Source: Pseudomonas sp. GV071
GTDB taxonomy: Bacteria > Pseudomonadota > Gammaproteobacteria > Pseudomonadales > Pseudomonadaceae
Reading direction: 5' to 3'
Length of the DNA stretch: 64,000 bases
Assembly: GCF_003050835.1 (NCBI RefSeq)
Contig: NZ_QAOJ01000012.1
Location: 1 to 64,000, forward strand
This document shows positions 41,209 to 52,771 of this stretch, piece after piece. The notes below the pieces were generated by a model that was not told the origin of the DNA, searched no databases, and was given only the letters and a program-made list of their open reading frames with translations. Position 1 is the stretch's first letter. Every line of letters begins with the position of its first letter. Both the position numbers and the translations under genes were made by a program.

Positions 41209-41239
41209 CTCCTGGGTCCCAGCCTTCGCTGGGATGACG
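41209..41239. repeat. Small palindromic intergenic element
   Basis: CCTGGGTCCCAGCCTTCGCTGGGATGACGG contains the hairpin TCCCAGC-CTTC-GCTGGGA. It lies between convergent smpB and lldR. Similar elements are widespread between genes in proteobacteria; only one copy is seen here. Confidence 0.45.
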
Positions 41240-41264
41240 GCGGCAAAGAGTTAACCCGCAAGAA

Positions 41265-42032
41265 TCAAAACCCCTGGCGCCGCTCCGCCCGCGCCACGCG
41301 CTGCGCTTCCTGCAGCCCCTCGGCCAACACTTCCTGCACGTAATGAATATGGCGATTGGAGATTTCCCGCGCCTGTTCCGCACGCCCCTCGACAATCGCG
41401 TGATACAGCTCGCTGTGCTGCTGCATCAGCATGTTGCGGGTCTCGCTGCGCAGGGCGTACATGCCGCCGATGTTGGTCACCACGTTGCGTTTGAGCAGGT
41501 CGAACAGACCACGAATGGTGTGCAGCAGCACCGCGTTGTGGCTGGCTTCGGCAATGGCCAGGTGGAAGCGCGCATCGGCGGCGCCCTCCTCGGCGCGGCT
41601 GACTTTGCCTTCGCTGGCATAACACTTCTGCAGCGCTTCGAAGGCTTCGCGCAGGCGTTGATGGTCCAGTTCGGTCGCACGCTGCGCGGCGTAGAAGGCA
41701 CAGGAGCCTTCCAGGGTATGGCGAAATTCGAGCAGGTCACGCTGGGCTTCAGGGTTACTTTCCAACAGGTGCAGCAGCGGATCGCTGAAGGTTGAGCCCA
41801 ATGACTCGGCCACATAGTTACCGCCACCCTGACGGCTGACCAACAGCCCTTTAGCCGCCAGCTTCTGAATCGCTTCGCGCAACGACGGCCGCGACACACC
41901 GAATTGCTCGGCCAGTGCCCGCTCAGCCGGCAAGCGCTCGCCGGCCTTCAACGTGCCTTCGAGAATCATGCGCTCCAGTTGCTCGACGATATCGTCCGAC
42001 AAACGGCGCTGTTGTATCTGACCGAACCCCAT
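41265..42032 (-). CDS. lldR: Lactate-responsive regulator LldR (GntR/FadR, FCD)
   Basis: The product has 255 residues. An N-terminal winged HTH (RRLSDDIVEQLERMILEGTLKAGERLPAERALAEQFGVSRPSLREAIQKLAAKGLLVSRQGGGNYV) is followed by an FCD ligand domain with DARFHLAIAEASHNAVLLHTIRGLFDLL and later metal/ligand His positions. LldR represses the lld operon without L-lactate. It is divergent from lldP, with a perfect operator between them (42216-42238). Confidence 0.93.
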   Translation of the reverse strand: MGFGQIQQRRLSDDIVEQLERMILEGTLKAGERLPAERALAEQFGVSRPSLREAIQKLAAKGLLVSRQGGGNYVAESLGSTFSDPLLHLLESNPEAQRDLLEFRHTLEGSCAFYAAQRATELDHQRLREAFEALQKCYASEGKVSRAEEGAADARFHLAIAEASHNAVLLHTIRGLFDLLKRNVVTNIGGMYALRSETRNMLMQQHSELYHAIVEGRAEQAREISNRHIHYVQEVLAEGLQEAQRVARAERRQGF

Positions 42033-42215
42033 GCCTCTCTCCGCCCTTCTCTACCTTGCCTGCTTGCGCGTGGGCCGCAGCCTACCGAGCAGCACTGTAT
42101 TCGTACAAGAACAACTGCACCCGCGATGGCATCCGCAGTTGCACCCGCGACCAAAGTCGTAGCGTCACAAATTGACAGACTCTGGGCAGGGCTTTTACCC
42201 TGAGCCGTCGATTTT

Positions 42216-42238
42216 GTAAATTGGTATGACCAATTTAC
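42216..42238. promoter_or_regulatory. LldR operator (perfect palindrome)
   Basis: GTAAATTGGT-ATG-ACCAATTTAC, ten-base arms around a 3-bp centre, fits the TTGGT-N3-ACCAA pattern recognised by FadR-family regulators of this subgroup (LldR/PdhR). It lies about 103 bp before lldP and 184 bp from lldR. The rest of the 308-bp lldR-lldP gap shows no further gene and no obvious second operator. Confidence 0.88.
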
Positions 42239-42340
42239 CCGGCAAACAGGTTGAGCACGCGCCACCATCGCCACCAGCGCCTGGGCGACGTGACCCAACA
42301 CACAAGGCACACCCAACAATAATCAGGGAGCCAACCCACG

Positions 42341-44032
42341 ATGCAAACCTGGCAACAGCTGTACACCCCATTGGGCAGCCTCGGGCTGTCCGCCCTGGCG
42401 GCCGTCGTCCCCATCGTTTTCTTCTTTCTCGCCCTGGCCGTGTTCCGCCTCAAAGGCCACGTGGCCGGCAGCATTACCCTGGCGTTATCGATCGTGATCG
42501 CCATCGTCGCCTTCCAGATGCCCGCCGACATGGCCTTCGCCGCTGCCGGTTATGGCTTTTTGTATGGCCTCTGGCCCATCGCCTGGATCATTGTCGCGGC
42601 GGTGTTCCTGTACAAACTGACGGTGAAAAGCGGTCAGTTCGAGATCATCCGCAGCTCGGTTCTGTCGGTGACCGATGACCAACGTCTGCAGGTACTGCTG
42701 ATCGGTTTTGCCTTCGGTGCCTTCCTCGAAGGCGCCGCCGGGTTCGGCGCGCCAGTGGCGATCACTGCCGCCTTGCTGGTCGGCCTGGGCTTCAATCCGC
42801 TGTACGCGGCCGGCCTGTGCCTGATCGCCAACACCGCTCCGGTAGCCTTCGGCGCCCTGGGTATTCCGATCATCGTCGCCGGCCAGGTAACCGGCATCGA
42901 CGCCTTCAAGATCGGCGCCATGGCCGGTCGCCAGTTGCCGCTGCTGTCGGTGATCGTGCCGTTCTGGCTGGTGGCGATGATGGATGGCTGGCGTGGCATC
43001 AAAGAAACCTGGCCAGCCGCGCTGGTGGCCGGTTTGTCCTTTGCCATCACCCAATACTTCACCTCCAACTTCATTGGCCCGGAACTGCCGGACATCACCT
43101 CGGCGCTGGTCAGCTTGGTGTCGCTCACCCTGTTCCTCAAAGTCTGGCAGCCACGCCGCAGCGCCAACGCGCAAATTGCTGGCGCCAGCGGTGGCAGCGC
43201 CGTGGCCAGTGCCGGCGGTTTCGGCCAGCCACGCACCACCATCGCCTCGCCTTACAGCCTGGGCGAGATTGTCAAAGCCTGGTCGCCGTTCCTGATTCTC
43301 ACCGTGCTGGTGACAATCTGGACCCTCAAGCCGTTCAAGGCGTTGTTCGCCGCGGGCGGGGCGATGTACAGCACGGTGTTCAACTTCGCCATTCCGCACC
43401 TTGATCAATTGGTGATCAAAACGGCGCCGATCGTCACCGCGCCAACCGCCATCCCGGCGATCTTCAAGCTCGACCCGATCTCGGCCACCGGCACGGCGAT
43501 TTTCTTCTCGGCACTGATCTCCATGCTGATCCTGAAGATCGACTTCAAAACTGGTCTGACCACTTTCAAAGAAACCCTCTACGAACTGCGCTGGCCGATT
43601 CTGTCCATCGGCATGGTGCTGGCGTTCGCCTTCGTCACCAACTACTCGGGCATGTCTTCGACCATGGCCTTGGTATTGGCAGGCACCGGCGCAGCGTTCC
43701 CGTTCTTCTCGCCGTTCCTCGGTTGGCTGGGGGTATTTCTCACCGGTTCGGATACGTCGTCGAACGCGCTGTTCAGCTCGTTGCAAGCCACCACGGCGCA
43801 CCAGATCGGGGTTAATGACACCCTGCTGGTGGCGGCCAATACCAGTGGCGGCGTGACAGGCAAGATGATCTCGCCGCAATCGATCGCCGTGGCCTGCGCG
43901 GCAACTGGCCTGGTGGGCAAGGAATCGGACCTGTTCCGCTTCACCCTAAAACACAGCCTGATCTTCGCCGCCTTCGTCGGCCTGATCACCCTGGCGCAAG
44001 CCTATTGGCTCACCGGCATGCTGGTGCACTAA
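42341..44032 (+). CDS. lldP: L-lactate permease
   Basis: The product has 563 residues with about 12-14 membrane helices, of the LctP family: WQQLYTPLGSLGLSALAAVVPIVFFFLALAVFRLKGH, GFAFGAFLEGAAGFGAPVAITAALLVGLGF and LTGSDTSSNALFSSLQ are family hallmarks. It imports L- and D-lactate (and glycolate) with protons. AGGGAG precedes the ATG. First gene of the lldP-lldD-dld operon under LldR. Confidence 0.97.
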   Translation: MQTWQQLYTPLGSLGLSALAAVVPIVFFFLALAVFRLKGHVAGSITLALSIVIAIVAFQMPADMAFAAAGYGFLYGLWPIAWIIVAAVFLYKLTVKSGQFEIIRSSVLSVTDDQRLQVLLIGFAFGAFLEGAAGFGAPVAITAALLVGLGFNPLYAAGLCLIANTAPVAFGALGIPIIVAGQVTGIDAFKIGAMAGRQLPLLSVIVPFWLVAMMDGWRGIKETWPAALVAGLSFAITQYFTSNFIGPELPDITSALVSLVSLTLFLKVWQPRRSANAQIAGASGGSAVASAGGFGQPRTTIASPYSLGEIVKAWSPFLILTVLVTIWTLKPFKALFAAGGAMYSTVFNFAIPHLDQLVIKTAPIVTAPTAIPAIFKLDPISATGTAIFFSALISMLILKIDFKTGLTTFKETLYELRWPILSIGMVLAFAFVTNYSGMSSTMALVLAGTGAAFPFFSPFLGWLGVFLTGSDTSSNALFSSLQATTAHQIGVNDTLLVAANTSGGVTGKMISPQSIAVACAATGLVGKESDLFRFTLKHSLIFAAFVGLITLAQAYWLTGMLVH

Positions 44033-44128
44033 AACCCGCTGGCCCCGGTGGCGCGTGCGCGGCGCCGGGGCTGAACTGAACGGGGTGGTTTTGGCCGCCT
44101 TGAGTCTTTTGCCACACGGGACGACCTG

Positions 44129-45298
44129 ATGATTATTTCCGCCTCCTCCGACTACCGCATCGCCGCGCAACGCAAGCTGCCACCGTTCCTGTTCCACTAC
44201 ATCGACGGCGGCGCCTACGCCGAGTACACCCTGCGGCGTAACGTCGAAGACCTGGCCAGCATCGCCCTGCGCCAGCGCGTGCTGCGCAACATGTCCGAGC
44301 TGAGCCTGGAAACCCGCCTGTTCAATGAAACCCTGGCGATGCCGGTGGCGTTGTCGCCGGTCGGCCTCACCGGTATGTACGCCCGCCGTGGCGAAGTACA
44401 AGCGGCCAAAGCGGCGGCGAGCAAAGGCATTCCCTTTACCCTGTCGACCGTGTCGGTCTGCCCGATTGAAGAAGTGGCGCCGGCCATCGACCGGCCCATG
44501 TGGTTCCAGCTCTATGTGCTGAAAGACCGCGGCTTTATGAAAAACGCCCTGGAGCGCGCCAAGGCCGCCGGCGTCACCACCCTGGTGTTCACCGTCGACA
44601 TGCCGGTGCCCGGCGCCCGTTACCGCGACGCCCACTCGGGCATGAGCGGCGCCAATGCCGGCATGCGTCGCATGCTGCAGGCCATGACCCATCCAAGCTG
44701 GGCCTGGGACGTCGGCCTGCTCGGCCGCCCCCATGACCTGGGCAATATCTCCGCCTACCGTGGCAACCCCACCGGCTTGGCCGACTACATCGGCTGGCTG
44801 GGGGCCAACTTCGACCCGTCGATTTCCTGGAAAGACCTGGAGTGGATTCGCGATTTCTGGGAAGGCCCGATGGTGATCAAGGGCATCCTCGACCCGGAAG
44901 ATGCCAAGGACGCCGTGAAGTTTGGCGCCGACGGCATCGTCGTTTCCAACCACGGCGGCCGCCAGCTCGATGGCGTGTTGTCCAGCGCCCGCGCCATGCC
45001 GGCGATTGCCGACGCGGTAAAAGGCGAACTGGCGATTCTGGCGGACTCCGGCATCCGTAACGGCCTCGACGTGGTGCGCATGCTCGCCCTCGGCGCCGAC
45101 ACCGTGATGCTCGGCCGTGCCTTTATCTACGCCCTGGCAGCTGCCGGTGGCGCTGGTGTGACTAACCTGCTGGAGCTGATCGAAAAGGAAATGCGCGTGG
45201 CCATGGTGCTGACCGGTGCCAAGACCATTGCCGATATCAGCGAAGAATCGTTGGTGCGCGAAGTCGGCAAAGCGCAGGTGGAGCAGTTCCAGCAGTAA
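44129..45298 (+). CDS. lldD: L-lactate dehydrogenase (FMN, quinone-linked)
   Basis: The product has 389 residues, of the alpha-hydroxy acid oxidase/LldD family. FMN-binding PVALSPVGLTGMYARRGE, the TVDMPVPGARYRD segment and the catalytic base His275 in VSNHGGRQLDG are present, then ILADSGIRNGLDVVRMLALGADTVMLGR. It oxidises L-lactate to pyruvate and passes electrons to the respiratory chain at the inner membrane. It lies 96 bp after lldP and 68 bp before dld. Confidence 0.97.
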   Translation: MIISASSDYRIAAQRKLPPFLFHYIDGGAYAEYTLRRNVEDLASIALRQRVLRNMSELSLETRLFNETLAMPVALSPVGLTGMYARRGEVQAAKAAASKGIPFTLSTVSVCPIEEVAPAIDRPMWFQLYVLKDRGFMKNALERAKAAGVTTLVFTVDMPVPGARYRDAHSGMSGANAGMRRMLQAMTHPSWAWDVGLLGRPHDLGNISAYRGNPTGLADYIGWLGANFDPSISWKDLEWIRDFWEGPMVIKGILDPEDAKDAVKFGADGIVVSNHGGRQLDGVLSSARAMPAIADAVKGELAILADSGIRNGLDVVRMLALGADTVMLGRAFIYALAAAGGAGVTNLLELIEKEMRVAMVLTGAKTIADISEESLVREVGKAQVEQFQQ

Positions 45299-45366
45299 GT
45301 AGCGTGTAACACCGTAAAGCCTGATGAGGCCGCTTGAGCGGCCCGCGCCACCTTCCAGGAGTGTCC

Positions 45367-48192
<2,826 letters not shown>

Positions 48193-48207
48193 CGCAGCAC
48201 CGCGATC

Positions 48208-48274
48208 CTGTGGGAGGGGCTTTAGCCGCGAGCTTTTATAATCAAGGGCATCGCGGCTAAAGCCCCTCCCACAG
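48208..48274. repeat. REP doublet, variant unit
   Basis: CTGTGGGAGGGGCTTTAGCCGCGA and its inverted partner TCGCGGCTAAAGCCCCTCCCACAG are separated by about 20 bases. The unit differs from the left-hand REPs (GGAGCGGC) in having GGGAGGGGC. It lies 16 bases after the dld stop. Confidence 0.88.
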
Positions 48275-48459
48275 CAACCGCACTACGGCCAACGGTGGTG
48301 ATTTGCGCGGAAAAAACCTTGAACCGCTGCGTTTGACTGCCAGTCCATCTCTATACGCCCGCTGCTTAAGCGGGTTTTGACAGTCTCGCCCCTCACGGCT
48401 CCGCGAGCCCTATACCGGGGTTCTGGACGAGAGCTGCAGCCACGAGAAGGAGATTCACC

Positions 48460-48750
48460 ATGAAGCGCATTGCCCTGTATTCAGCGGCACTACTGTCCGC
48501 GACCCTGATGGCATCCCCCGTGTTCGCCGCCGACCTGTGCGACGCCAACCTGCAAAAAATCAAAGACACCCTGACCACCGAAAAAGCCACCCTCAGCGAG
48601 TCACTGAAAAACGAAGTGACCGACCTGCAAACCAAAGCCGAACAGGCCAAGGCCGCGGGTGACGACAAGAAATGCACAGAAGTGTCGGCCATGGCGGTGA
48701 AACGCCTGGAAGCACCGAACAGCGAAGGCAGTGGCGATAACGGCAGTTGA
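48460..48750 (+). CDS. Small secreted protein of unknown function
   Basis: The product has 96 residues with a clear signal peptide (MKRIALYSAALLSATLMASPVFAADLC) and a mature, charged, helical region with two Cys (DLCDANLQKIKDTLTTEKATLSESLKNEV and KKCTEVS) that may form one disulfide. AGAAGGAG upstream is a strong ribosome binding site. It resembles the small conserved proteins annotated only as hypothetical in pseudomonads. It is the last host-like gene before the tail-gene cluster and has its own terminator. Confidence 0.8.
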   Translation: MKRIALYSAALLSATLMASPVFAADLCDANLQKIKDTLTTEKATLSESLKNEVTDLQTKAEQAKAAGDDKKCTEVSAMAVKRLEAPNSEGSGDNGS

Positions 48751-48777
48751 TTGGCCGGTTAGCACGACCAGCAGAGA

Positions 48778-48801
48778 AGCCGGCCTTGAGTCGGCTTTTT
48801 T
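48778..48801 (+). terminator. Terminator of the small secreted protein gene
   Basis: AAGCCGGC-CTTGA-GTCGGCTTTTTT, 28 bases after the stop codon. Confidence 0.88.
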
Positions 48802-48846
48802 GTGCGCGGGTGTTTATGTGAGGACGCGTCAGAATTGGCATGGGCT

Positions 48847-48874
48847 TGCAGGGTATTTGGCATACCGCTGCAAG
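48847..48874. repeat. Inverted repeat at the end of the tail cluster
   Basis: TTGCAGGGTAT and ATACCGCTGCAA form an 11-bp stem with one bulge around TTGGC. It lies 44 bases beyond the stop codon of the last tail gene. It has no T-run, so it is not a classical terminator; it might be a boundary or processing hairpin. Confidence 0.45.
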
Positions 48875-48917
48875 GTGTTTTCACTGCCTGTTTGGCACTG
48901 CTGGTACGCAGTAGCCG

Positions 48918-49481
48918 TTACTCGCCGTCTGCTGGCGCCACTGGCCAATCGATCTGCGCGGGGAAACCCACTTGCTGTTCGATGCGGTTGAGCTGTACGC
49001 GGTATAGCTTCCACAGGCGCAGTTGCTCCACTTCCGTGGTGGTCGCTTCATCCAGATCGACCGCGTCCTGCAGCGGCGCAATGCGGGTGGTGGCGTAGCT
49101 CAGGCGGCCGTCGCGGGTGGCCTTGGCACGGTCGCGCGCATCCTTGGTAACCGCGTCCTGGTTCAGCACCCAGGCGCCGGACAGCCACTCATGAAACTCG
49201 GACGGCGGTGCCACTGGCGTCAGATCTTCAGGTAGATCACCTAGCAACTCGTAGTGTTGCTCGGAGCGGTCGGCGGTGCTGTACACAGTGCCGCGGTGGT
49301 CGGCCAATTGCTTGGCCTGGGTATCAATCAACACCCAGGTATGACCGCTATCCGGCTCTGGCAACTGGTCAGACAAAGCCACCGCGTTGCTAGGCAGTTG
49401 GATGCCTATGCCCGGAACCTCTTGTAACTCGACCGGCCCGCGCAGGATGCCGATACCGTCAATCAAATAAATCACGCTCAT
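48918..49481 (-). CDS. Tail fibre assembly protein
   Basis: The product has 187 residues, with the Tfa/gpU-type C-terminal domain (WVLNQDAVTKDARDRAKATRDGRLSYATTRIAPLQDAVDLDEATTTEVEQLRLWKLYRVQLNRIEQQVGFPAQIDWPVAP). Such chaperones help trimerise the distal tail fibre and usually sit right after the fibre gene. It starts 9 bases after the fibre stop. It is the last gene of the cluster. Confidence 0.93.
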   Translation of the reverse strand: MSVIYLIDGIGILRGPVELQEVPGIGIQLPSNAVALSDQLPEPDSGHTWVLIDTQAKQLADHRGTVYSTADRSEQHYELLGDLPEDLTPVAPPSEFHEWLSGAWVLNQDAVTKDARDRAKATRDGRLSYATTRIAPLQDAVDLDEATTTEVEQLRLWKLYRVQLNRIEQQVGFPAQIDWPVAPADGE

Positions 49482-49490
49482 GTTTATCTC

Positions 49491-50687
49491 CTAGATCAAC
49501 TTCAGACGGCCTGGATAGGCAATGTTTCGCGGAGCAGTTTCGATCCCGCCCCAATCACCGGTACGAGTTCCGACTGATGTGAGTCCGTCATAAATAGTCG
49601 CCTTGCTGGAACCACCGTCGATCACGCCATCCCCGCCCGTAGTGATTACGTGCCGATGGCTATTCAACGTGCCATCCGTGTAGTGAAAGTGAGAACGCGT
49701 GCTGTCGGCTGCAGAGCTACCGATCAAACGGTTTGCCTCCACACCTCGAGATTCGTCCAGCACACGCAAAAACTCACCGCGAACTTCAGGACCTCGGAAA
49801 GTGGCGACACCATCTCCACTGGTCCAGCCACCTTCGCGACCAACGCGGGCGGCCTCAGTAGTAAACATGCCGGAGGCTTGCGCATGGTCCCAAAGCCACG
49901 GCCATTCCGCGCGATTCAGGATCGAGCCATTCAGGGCACCGTAGCCGCCGGGACTAAAGACGGTGGCGGTGTCGAATACCGGACGGCCCAGCGGCGTCGA
50001 ATCCAGGCGCGCAAGCGGCATCCAGTTACCCGCACCATCACTGCGCAGATGCCACCAATCGCCCGCGCCCATCAGTACCAGGAAGGCATATCCGGCGTTA
50101 TTCAAGTGGGTATGAAACTTGATCTTGTCGGTGCCGGACGCTTGGACCACCAAGCGATTACCGCTGTTGTCAGTACGACGCACGATCACGTCAACCACGC
50201 CCAAACTGACATCGGCAGCAGGCAGCGTGAAGGTCCGCGCGCCTGCGCTGGCATCCAGCGTAACCAGCCCCATTTGTGCAGCTGTCAGCGTGGCATTCGC
50301 CGTCAGGCTGGTCACTGTGCTGAGCCCCAGCACCGACTGCGGCTTGCTGCCTACCGAGCTCCAGGCCACCGGGAAGTTGGTCGGCTTATCGGTCACCGAA
50401 TCCCAGCTGTGGCTATGGGTTGATGGCGGGAAAGTCGCGGGCTTGCCCGAAACGTTGGCCCATTTCGCCGCCGTGCCAGCCAGGCCTTGAATGGCCTGCA
50501 GCAACTGCGCGTCATTGTTCGGGTCCAGGTTCAAGCCGGCGCCCGAGATAACGGACAGCAGCTCGCGCTGCACGGCGTTCAGCCAGGATGCTTTGATAAG
50601 GGTGGATGGGGTGCCGCCAGCTGGCGAACCTTCGGTGAACTCGCCGGACGGGTTGGCCGTCTCGGTGCTATTGCCGATCTTCTGCAT
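49491..50687 (-). CDS. Tail fibre with collar domain (receptor binding)
   Basis: The product has 398 residues. The N-terminus (MQKIGNSTETANPSGEFTEGSPAGGTPSTLIKASWLNAVQRELLSVI) is the conserved baseplate-attachment segment of Pseudomonas tailocin/phage fibres. A middle region with HSHSWDSVTDKPTNFPVAWSSVGSKPQ repeats follows. The C-terminal collar-type domain has FRGPEVRGEFLRVLDESRGVEANRLIGS and HFHYTDGTLNSHRHVI, with His clusters that in related fibres bind metal. It should determine which cells are bound. The ATG overlaps the stop of the preceding gene by one base. Confidence 0.93.
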   Translation of the reverse strand: MQKIGNSTETANPSGEFTEGSPAGGTPSTLIKASWLNAVQRELLSVISGAGLNLDPNNDAQLLQAIQGLAGTAAKWANVSGKPATFPPSTHSHSWDSVTDKPTNFPVAWSSVGSKPQSVLGLSTVTSLTANATLTAAQMGLVTLDASAGARTFTLPAADVSLGVVDVIVRRTDNSGNRLVVQASGTDKIKFHTHLNNAGYAFLVLMGAGDWWHLRSDGAGNWMPLARLDSTPLGRPVFDTATVFSPGGYGALNGSILNRAEWPWLWDHAQASGMFTTEAARVGREGGWTSGDGVATFRGPEVRGEFLRVLDESRGVEANRLIGSSAADSTRSHFHYTDGTLNSHRHVITTGGDGVIDGGSSKATIYDGLTSVGTRTGDWGGIETAPRNIAYPGRLKLI

Positions 50688-51262
50688 TAGTCGTCTCCAT
50701 AACCAAAAATTACGATCGATTCCGCCGGCTTCATTTGGCTAAGCCGGCATTCAAGTGATTTGTTGCCCCAGACCGCCAGTGGATCGCCTGCGCCCGTCAG
50801 GCCCGCCACGGCGCGGGTGATGGTTACCGCGGGTGCATTCACCCGCCAGGCGAAGTTCCAATCGCCGCCGTTGACCGGGTCGCCCGCTCGCGCAAGGCCC
50901 GCCAGCGCGGGTTTAAAAACGGTGATGGAAATCTGGTAACCCAAGGCCTCAGCCAGGGCGATGAAAAACGCCCGGCTCTGGCCGCCATTGCCTTGCCATT
51001 TGCTGACCACCGCGTGCACCCGCTGGCGGATGGTCTGGGTCTCGCCCACCAGGCACGGGTCGGGCAAGGCCAGCACCCGTTCCCAGTCGGACAGGCCTTC
51101 GCCGGTGTCCGGGAACAGCGTTTGGTACACCGCGTCGCTGCGGTTCTCGGCAGTGGACAAGGCATTTGCCTCGGCCTGAATCACGGCCGACAGGCGCGGT
51201 GCATTGGGGTCGTAGGCTACGGGGGGCAGCAGGAGCCGTAGCTGGTCGGCGACGCTGGTCAC
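50687..51262 (-). CDS. YmfQ-family baseplate protein (Mu gp48-like)
   Basis: The product has 191 residues (DUF2313/YmfQ): LLPPVAYDPNAPRLSAVIQAEANALSTAENRSDAVYQTLFPDTGEGLSDWERVLALPDP, then the WQGNGGQSRAFFIALAEALGYQISI segment. Mu gp48 (P2 gpI analogue) is a baseplate wedge or fibre-attachment component. Overlaps the gp47-like gene by four bases (ATGA) and the fibre gene by one. Confidence 0.92.
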   Translation of the reverse strand: MTSVADQLRLLLPPVAYDPNAPRLSAVIQAEANALSTAENRSDAVYQTLFPDTGEGLSDWERVLALPDPCLVGETQTIRQRVHAVVSKWQGNGGQSRAFFIALAEALGYQISITVFKPALAGLARAGDPVNGGDWNFAWRVNAPAVTITRAVAGLTGAGDPLAVWGNKSLECRLSQMKPAESIVIFGYGDD

Positions 51263-52329
51263 GGCATCAGCTCCAGGGTGATGGTGCCGGGACGAATCCA
51301 GCCGATCAGCTCGGGGTCATCCGCTGCGGCGACGTTGCCAGTCGGGGTCAACACGCTGCGGTCTTTGATCCCGGCCAGGTTGCTGACCATCGCTTCCAGT
51401 TGCGAGCGCTTGAGCGGCTCCATTGGCTGCAAGGCACCCAACAAGGCCTCGTAGGCAGCCTGCGCGGCGACCTGCACGTCCTCCAGGTGGTAGTCGCTGT
51501 CCAGTTCCACCCGGGCGCTGCAATTGACTACGCGCAAGGCCGGGACAAATACCTGGACATCGGCGATCACCGAGCACTGCGCTTCGATAGCGGCTTGGCA
51601 AGCCGCCGTGACCTCAGGCGATGGCGCGCCATTGCTGGCGGTGATCACCACATCCACTGTGCCGGCGCCACGGCGTCTGGGCAGGGCGATGGCACCGGCT
51701 ACGCCGGGGACTTCCTTGGCCCAGCGCTCGAAGTCGTAATCGGCGCCACCGGCAGGTGGTTTTTGCAGGATGTCGAGGTAGCGCGCCAGCACCGAGTCGA
51801 TGGATTCCTGGTCTTCGCCACCTTCGGTTGGCTGCACAAACGCAGCTGCCGCATCGAGGCCCAAGGGCGGGCTGGTGACGCTCAAGGGGCCGCTCAGGGC
51901 GTTCAGCGCGGCACCGGCCACGGCGGCTTTTACCGCGACTGTGGCGGTGCCGTCGCTGCCCATGCGCACGCTGTCCAGCAGGTTGAACACCGCGCCACTG
52001 GCGATGTGTTTGAGGCTGGCGCCCTGCAGCAGTTCGACACCGGCGACACCGCTCAAGCGCACCGTGCCGGTGGCGGCGACCGCCTCTTTGCGCAGCACTT
52101 TGCGCAGTGCGGCAACGTGCAGCAGCTCTTCCTCATCGGCGGTATCGGGAAAGATCTGCCGGTACAGCCAGGCGAGCTTTTGATAGAGGCCTTCGGTGGC
52201 CGCGGCAAAGGCGGCGGCGCGCACATAGTTGTCGCTGTCGCTGCCGATATCGGCTTGTGGCTGCAGGCTGCGGATGTCACGCAGAATGCCGGCCAGAATG
52301 TTTTCGTACGTGTTGGCTACAAAGGCCAT
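51259..52329 (-). CDS. Baseplate J/gp47 family protein
   Basis: The product has 356 residues from the ATG at 52329. Upstream in-frame codons belong to the gp46-like overlap. The family pattern begins NTYENILAGILRDIRSLQPQADIGSDSDNYVRAAAFAAATEGLYQKLAWLYRQIFPDTADEEELLHVAALR, with GAALNALSGPLSVTSP and later GAGTVDVVITASNGAPSPEV. This is the baseplate wedge ring protein of contractile tails (P2 gpJ, Mu gp47). Confidence 0.95.
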   Translation of the reverse strand: MAFVANTYENILAGILRDIRSLQPQADIGSDSDNYVRAAAFAAATEGLYQKLAWLYRQIFPDTADEEELLHVAALRKVLRKEAVAATGTVRLSGVAGVELLQGASLKHIASGAVFNLLDSVRMGSDGTATVAVKAAVAGAALNALSGPLSVTSPPLGLDAAAAFVQPTEGGEDQESIDSVLARYLDILQKPPAGGADYDFERWAKEVPGVAGAIALPRRRGAGTVDVVITASNGAPSPEVTAACQAAIEAQCSVIADVQVFVPALRVVNCSARVELDSDYHLEDVQVAAQAAYEALLGALQPMEPLKRSQLEAMVSNLAGIKDRSVLTPTGNVAAADDPELIGWIRPGTITLELMP

Positions 52330-52679
52330 CAGATCACCTGCACAAGATGTTTGAACACCTGGGGGCTGCCACCGGCATCCACCACCTCGACCACCAGCAG
52401 CAGCCAACCGTCATGGGGCTGCTGGGCGGTCACTTGCACCGACGTCGCGCGTCGGTCATCGAGCAATGGCTGCAAGGCCTGCTCAGCGTATTGCGTGGCC
52501 AGCTTGCCGATCCGCGCCAGGTCCTTGGCCCGCGCCAGTTCATGCAGGCGCGAACCCATCGACACATCGGCCCAGTAGCTGCCCAGCGGGGTCTTCAGTC
52601 GGAGATACACGGCGTTGGCCAGCGAGCGGATGCGCTCACCGGACAAATCGCCTGTCGTCGTTTCAATTCCTGCGTCCAT
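52329..52679 (-). CDS. GP46-family baseplate protein
   Basis: The product has 116 residues: GDLSGERIRSLANAVYLRLKTPLGSYWADVSMGSRLHELARAKDLARIGKLATQYAEQALQPL, a Mu gp46 / T4 gp25-like lysozyme-fold wedge protein (EPR motif region degenerate). It is first after a 92-bp gap that carries motif copy C (52711-52731), so it may begin its own transcript. It overlaps gp47 by one base. Confidence 0.92.
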   Translation of the reverse strand: MDAGIETTTGDLSGERIRSLANAVYLRLKTPLGSYWADVSMGSRLHELARAKDLARIGKLATQYAEQALQPLLDDRRATSVQVTAQQPHDGWLLLVVEVVDAGGSPQVFKHLVQVI

Positions 52680-52710
52680 GGCTGTAGGTTGCCTCGCGCG
52701 TTACCAGGGG

Positions 52711-52731
52711 GGAGTTTCAGCGCGTTTTAAG
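52711..52731 (-). promoter_or_regulatory. Candidate late regulatory motif, copy C
   Basis: GGAGTTTCAG-CGCGTTT-TAAG on the plus strand, so CTTA-N7-CTGAAACTCC reading with the genes. It lies 31 bases upstream of the gp46-like start, in the 92-bp gap after gpV. It shares all 14 fixed positions with copies A and B except the K base; its flank extends the match with copy B (CTTGAGCCTTA / CTTGCAGCCTTA). Confidence 0.7.
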
Positions 52732-52771
52732 GCTCAAGGCCTTGCCACGCGCGCGTAGGGTCAAACCGGCC

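Noticed and set aside
40537..41264. tmRNA (ssrA) next to smpB
   Set aside because: No tRNA-Ala-like ends or tag-peptide frame (ending ALAA) found in the flanks.
48847..48874. Inverted repeat considered as attachment site or terminator
   Set aside because: No direct repeat partner is visible and there is no T-run; kept only as a low-confidence hairpin.
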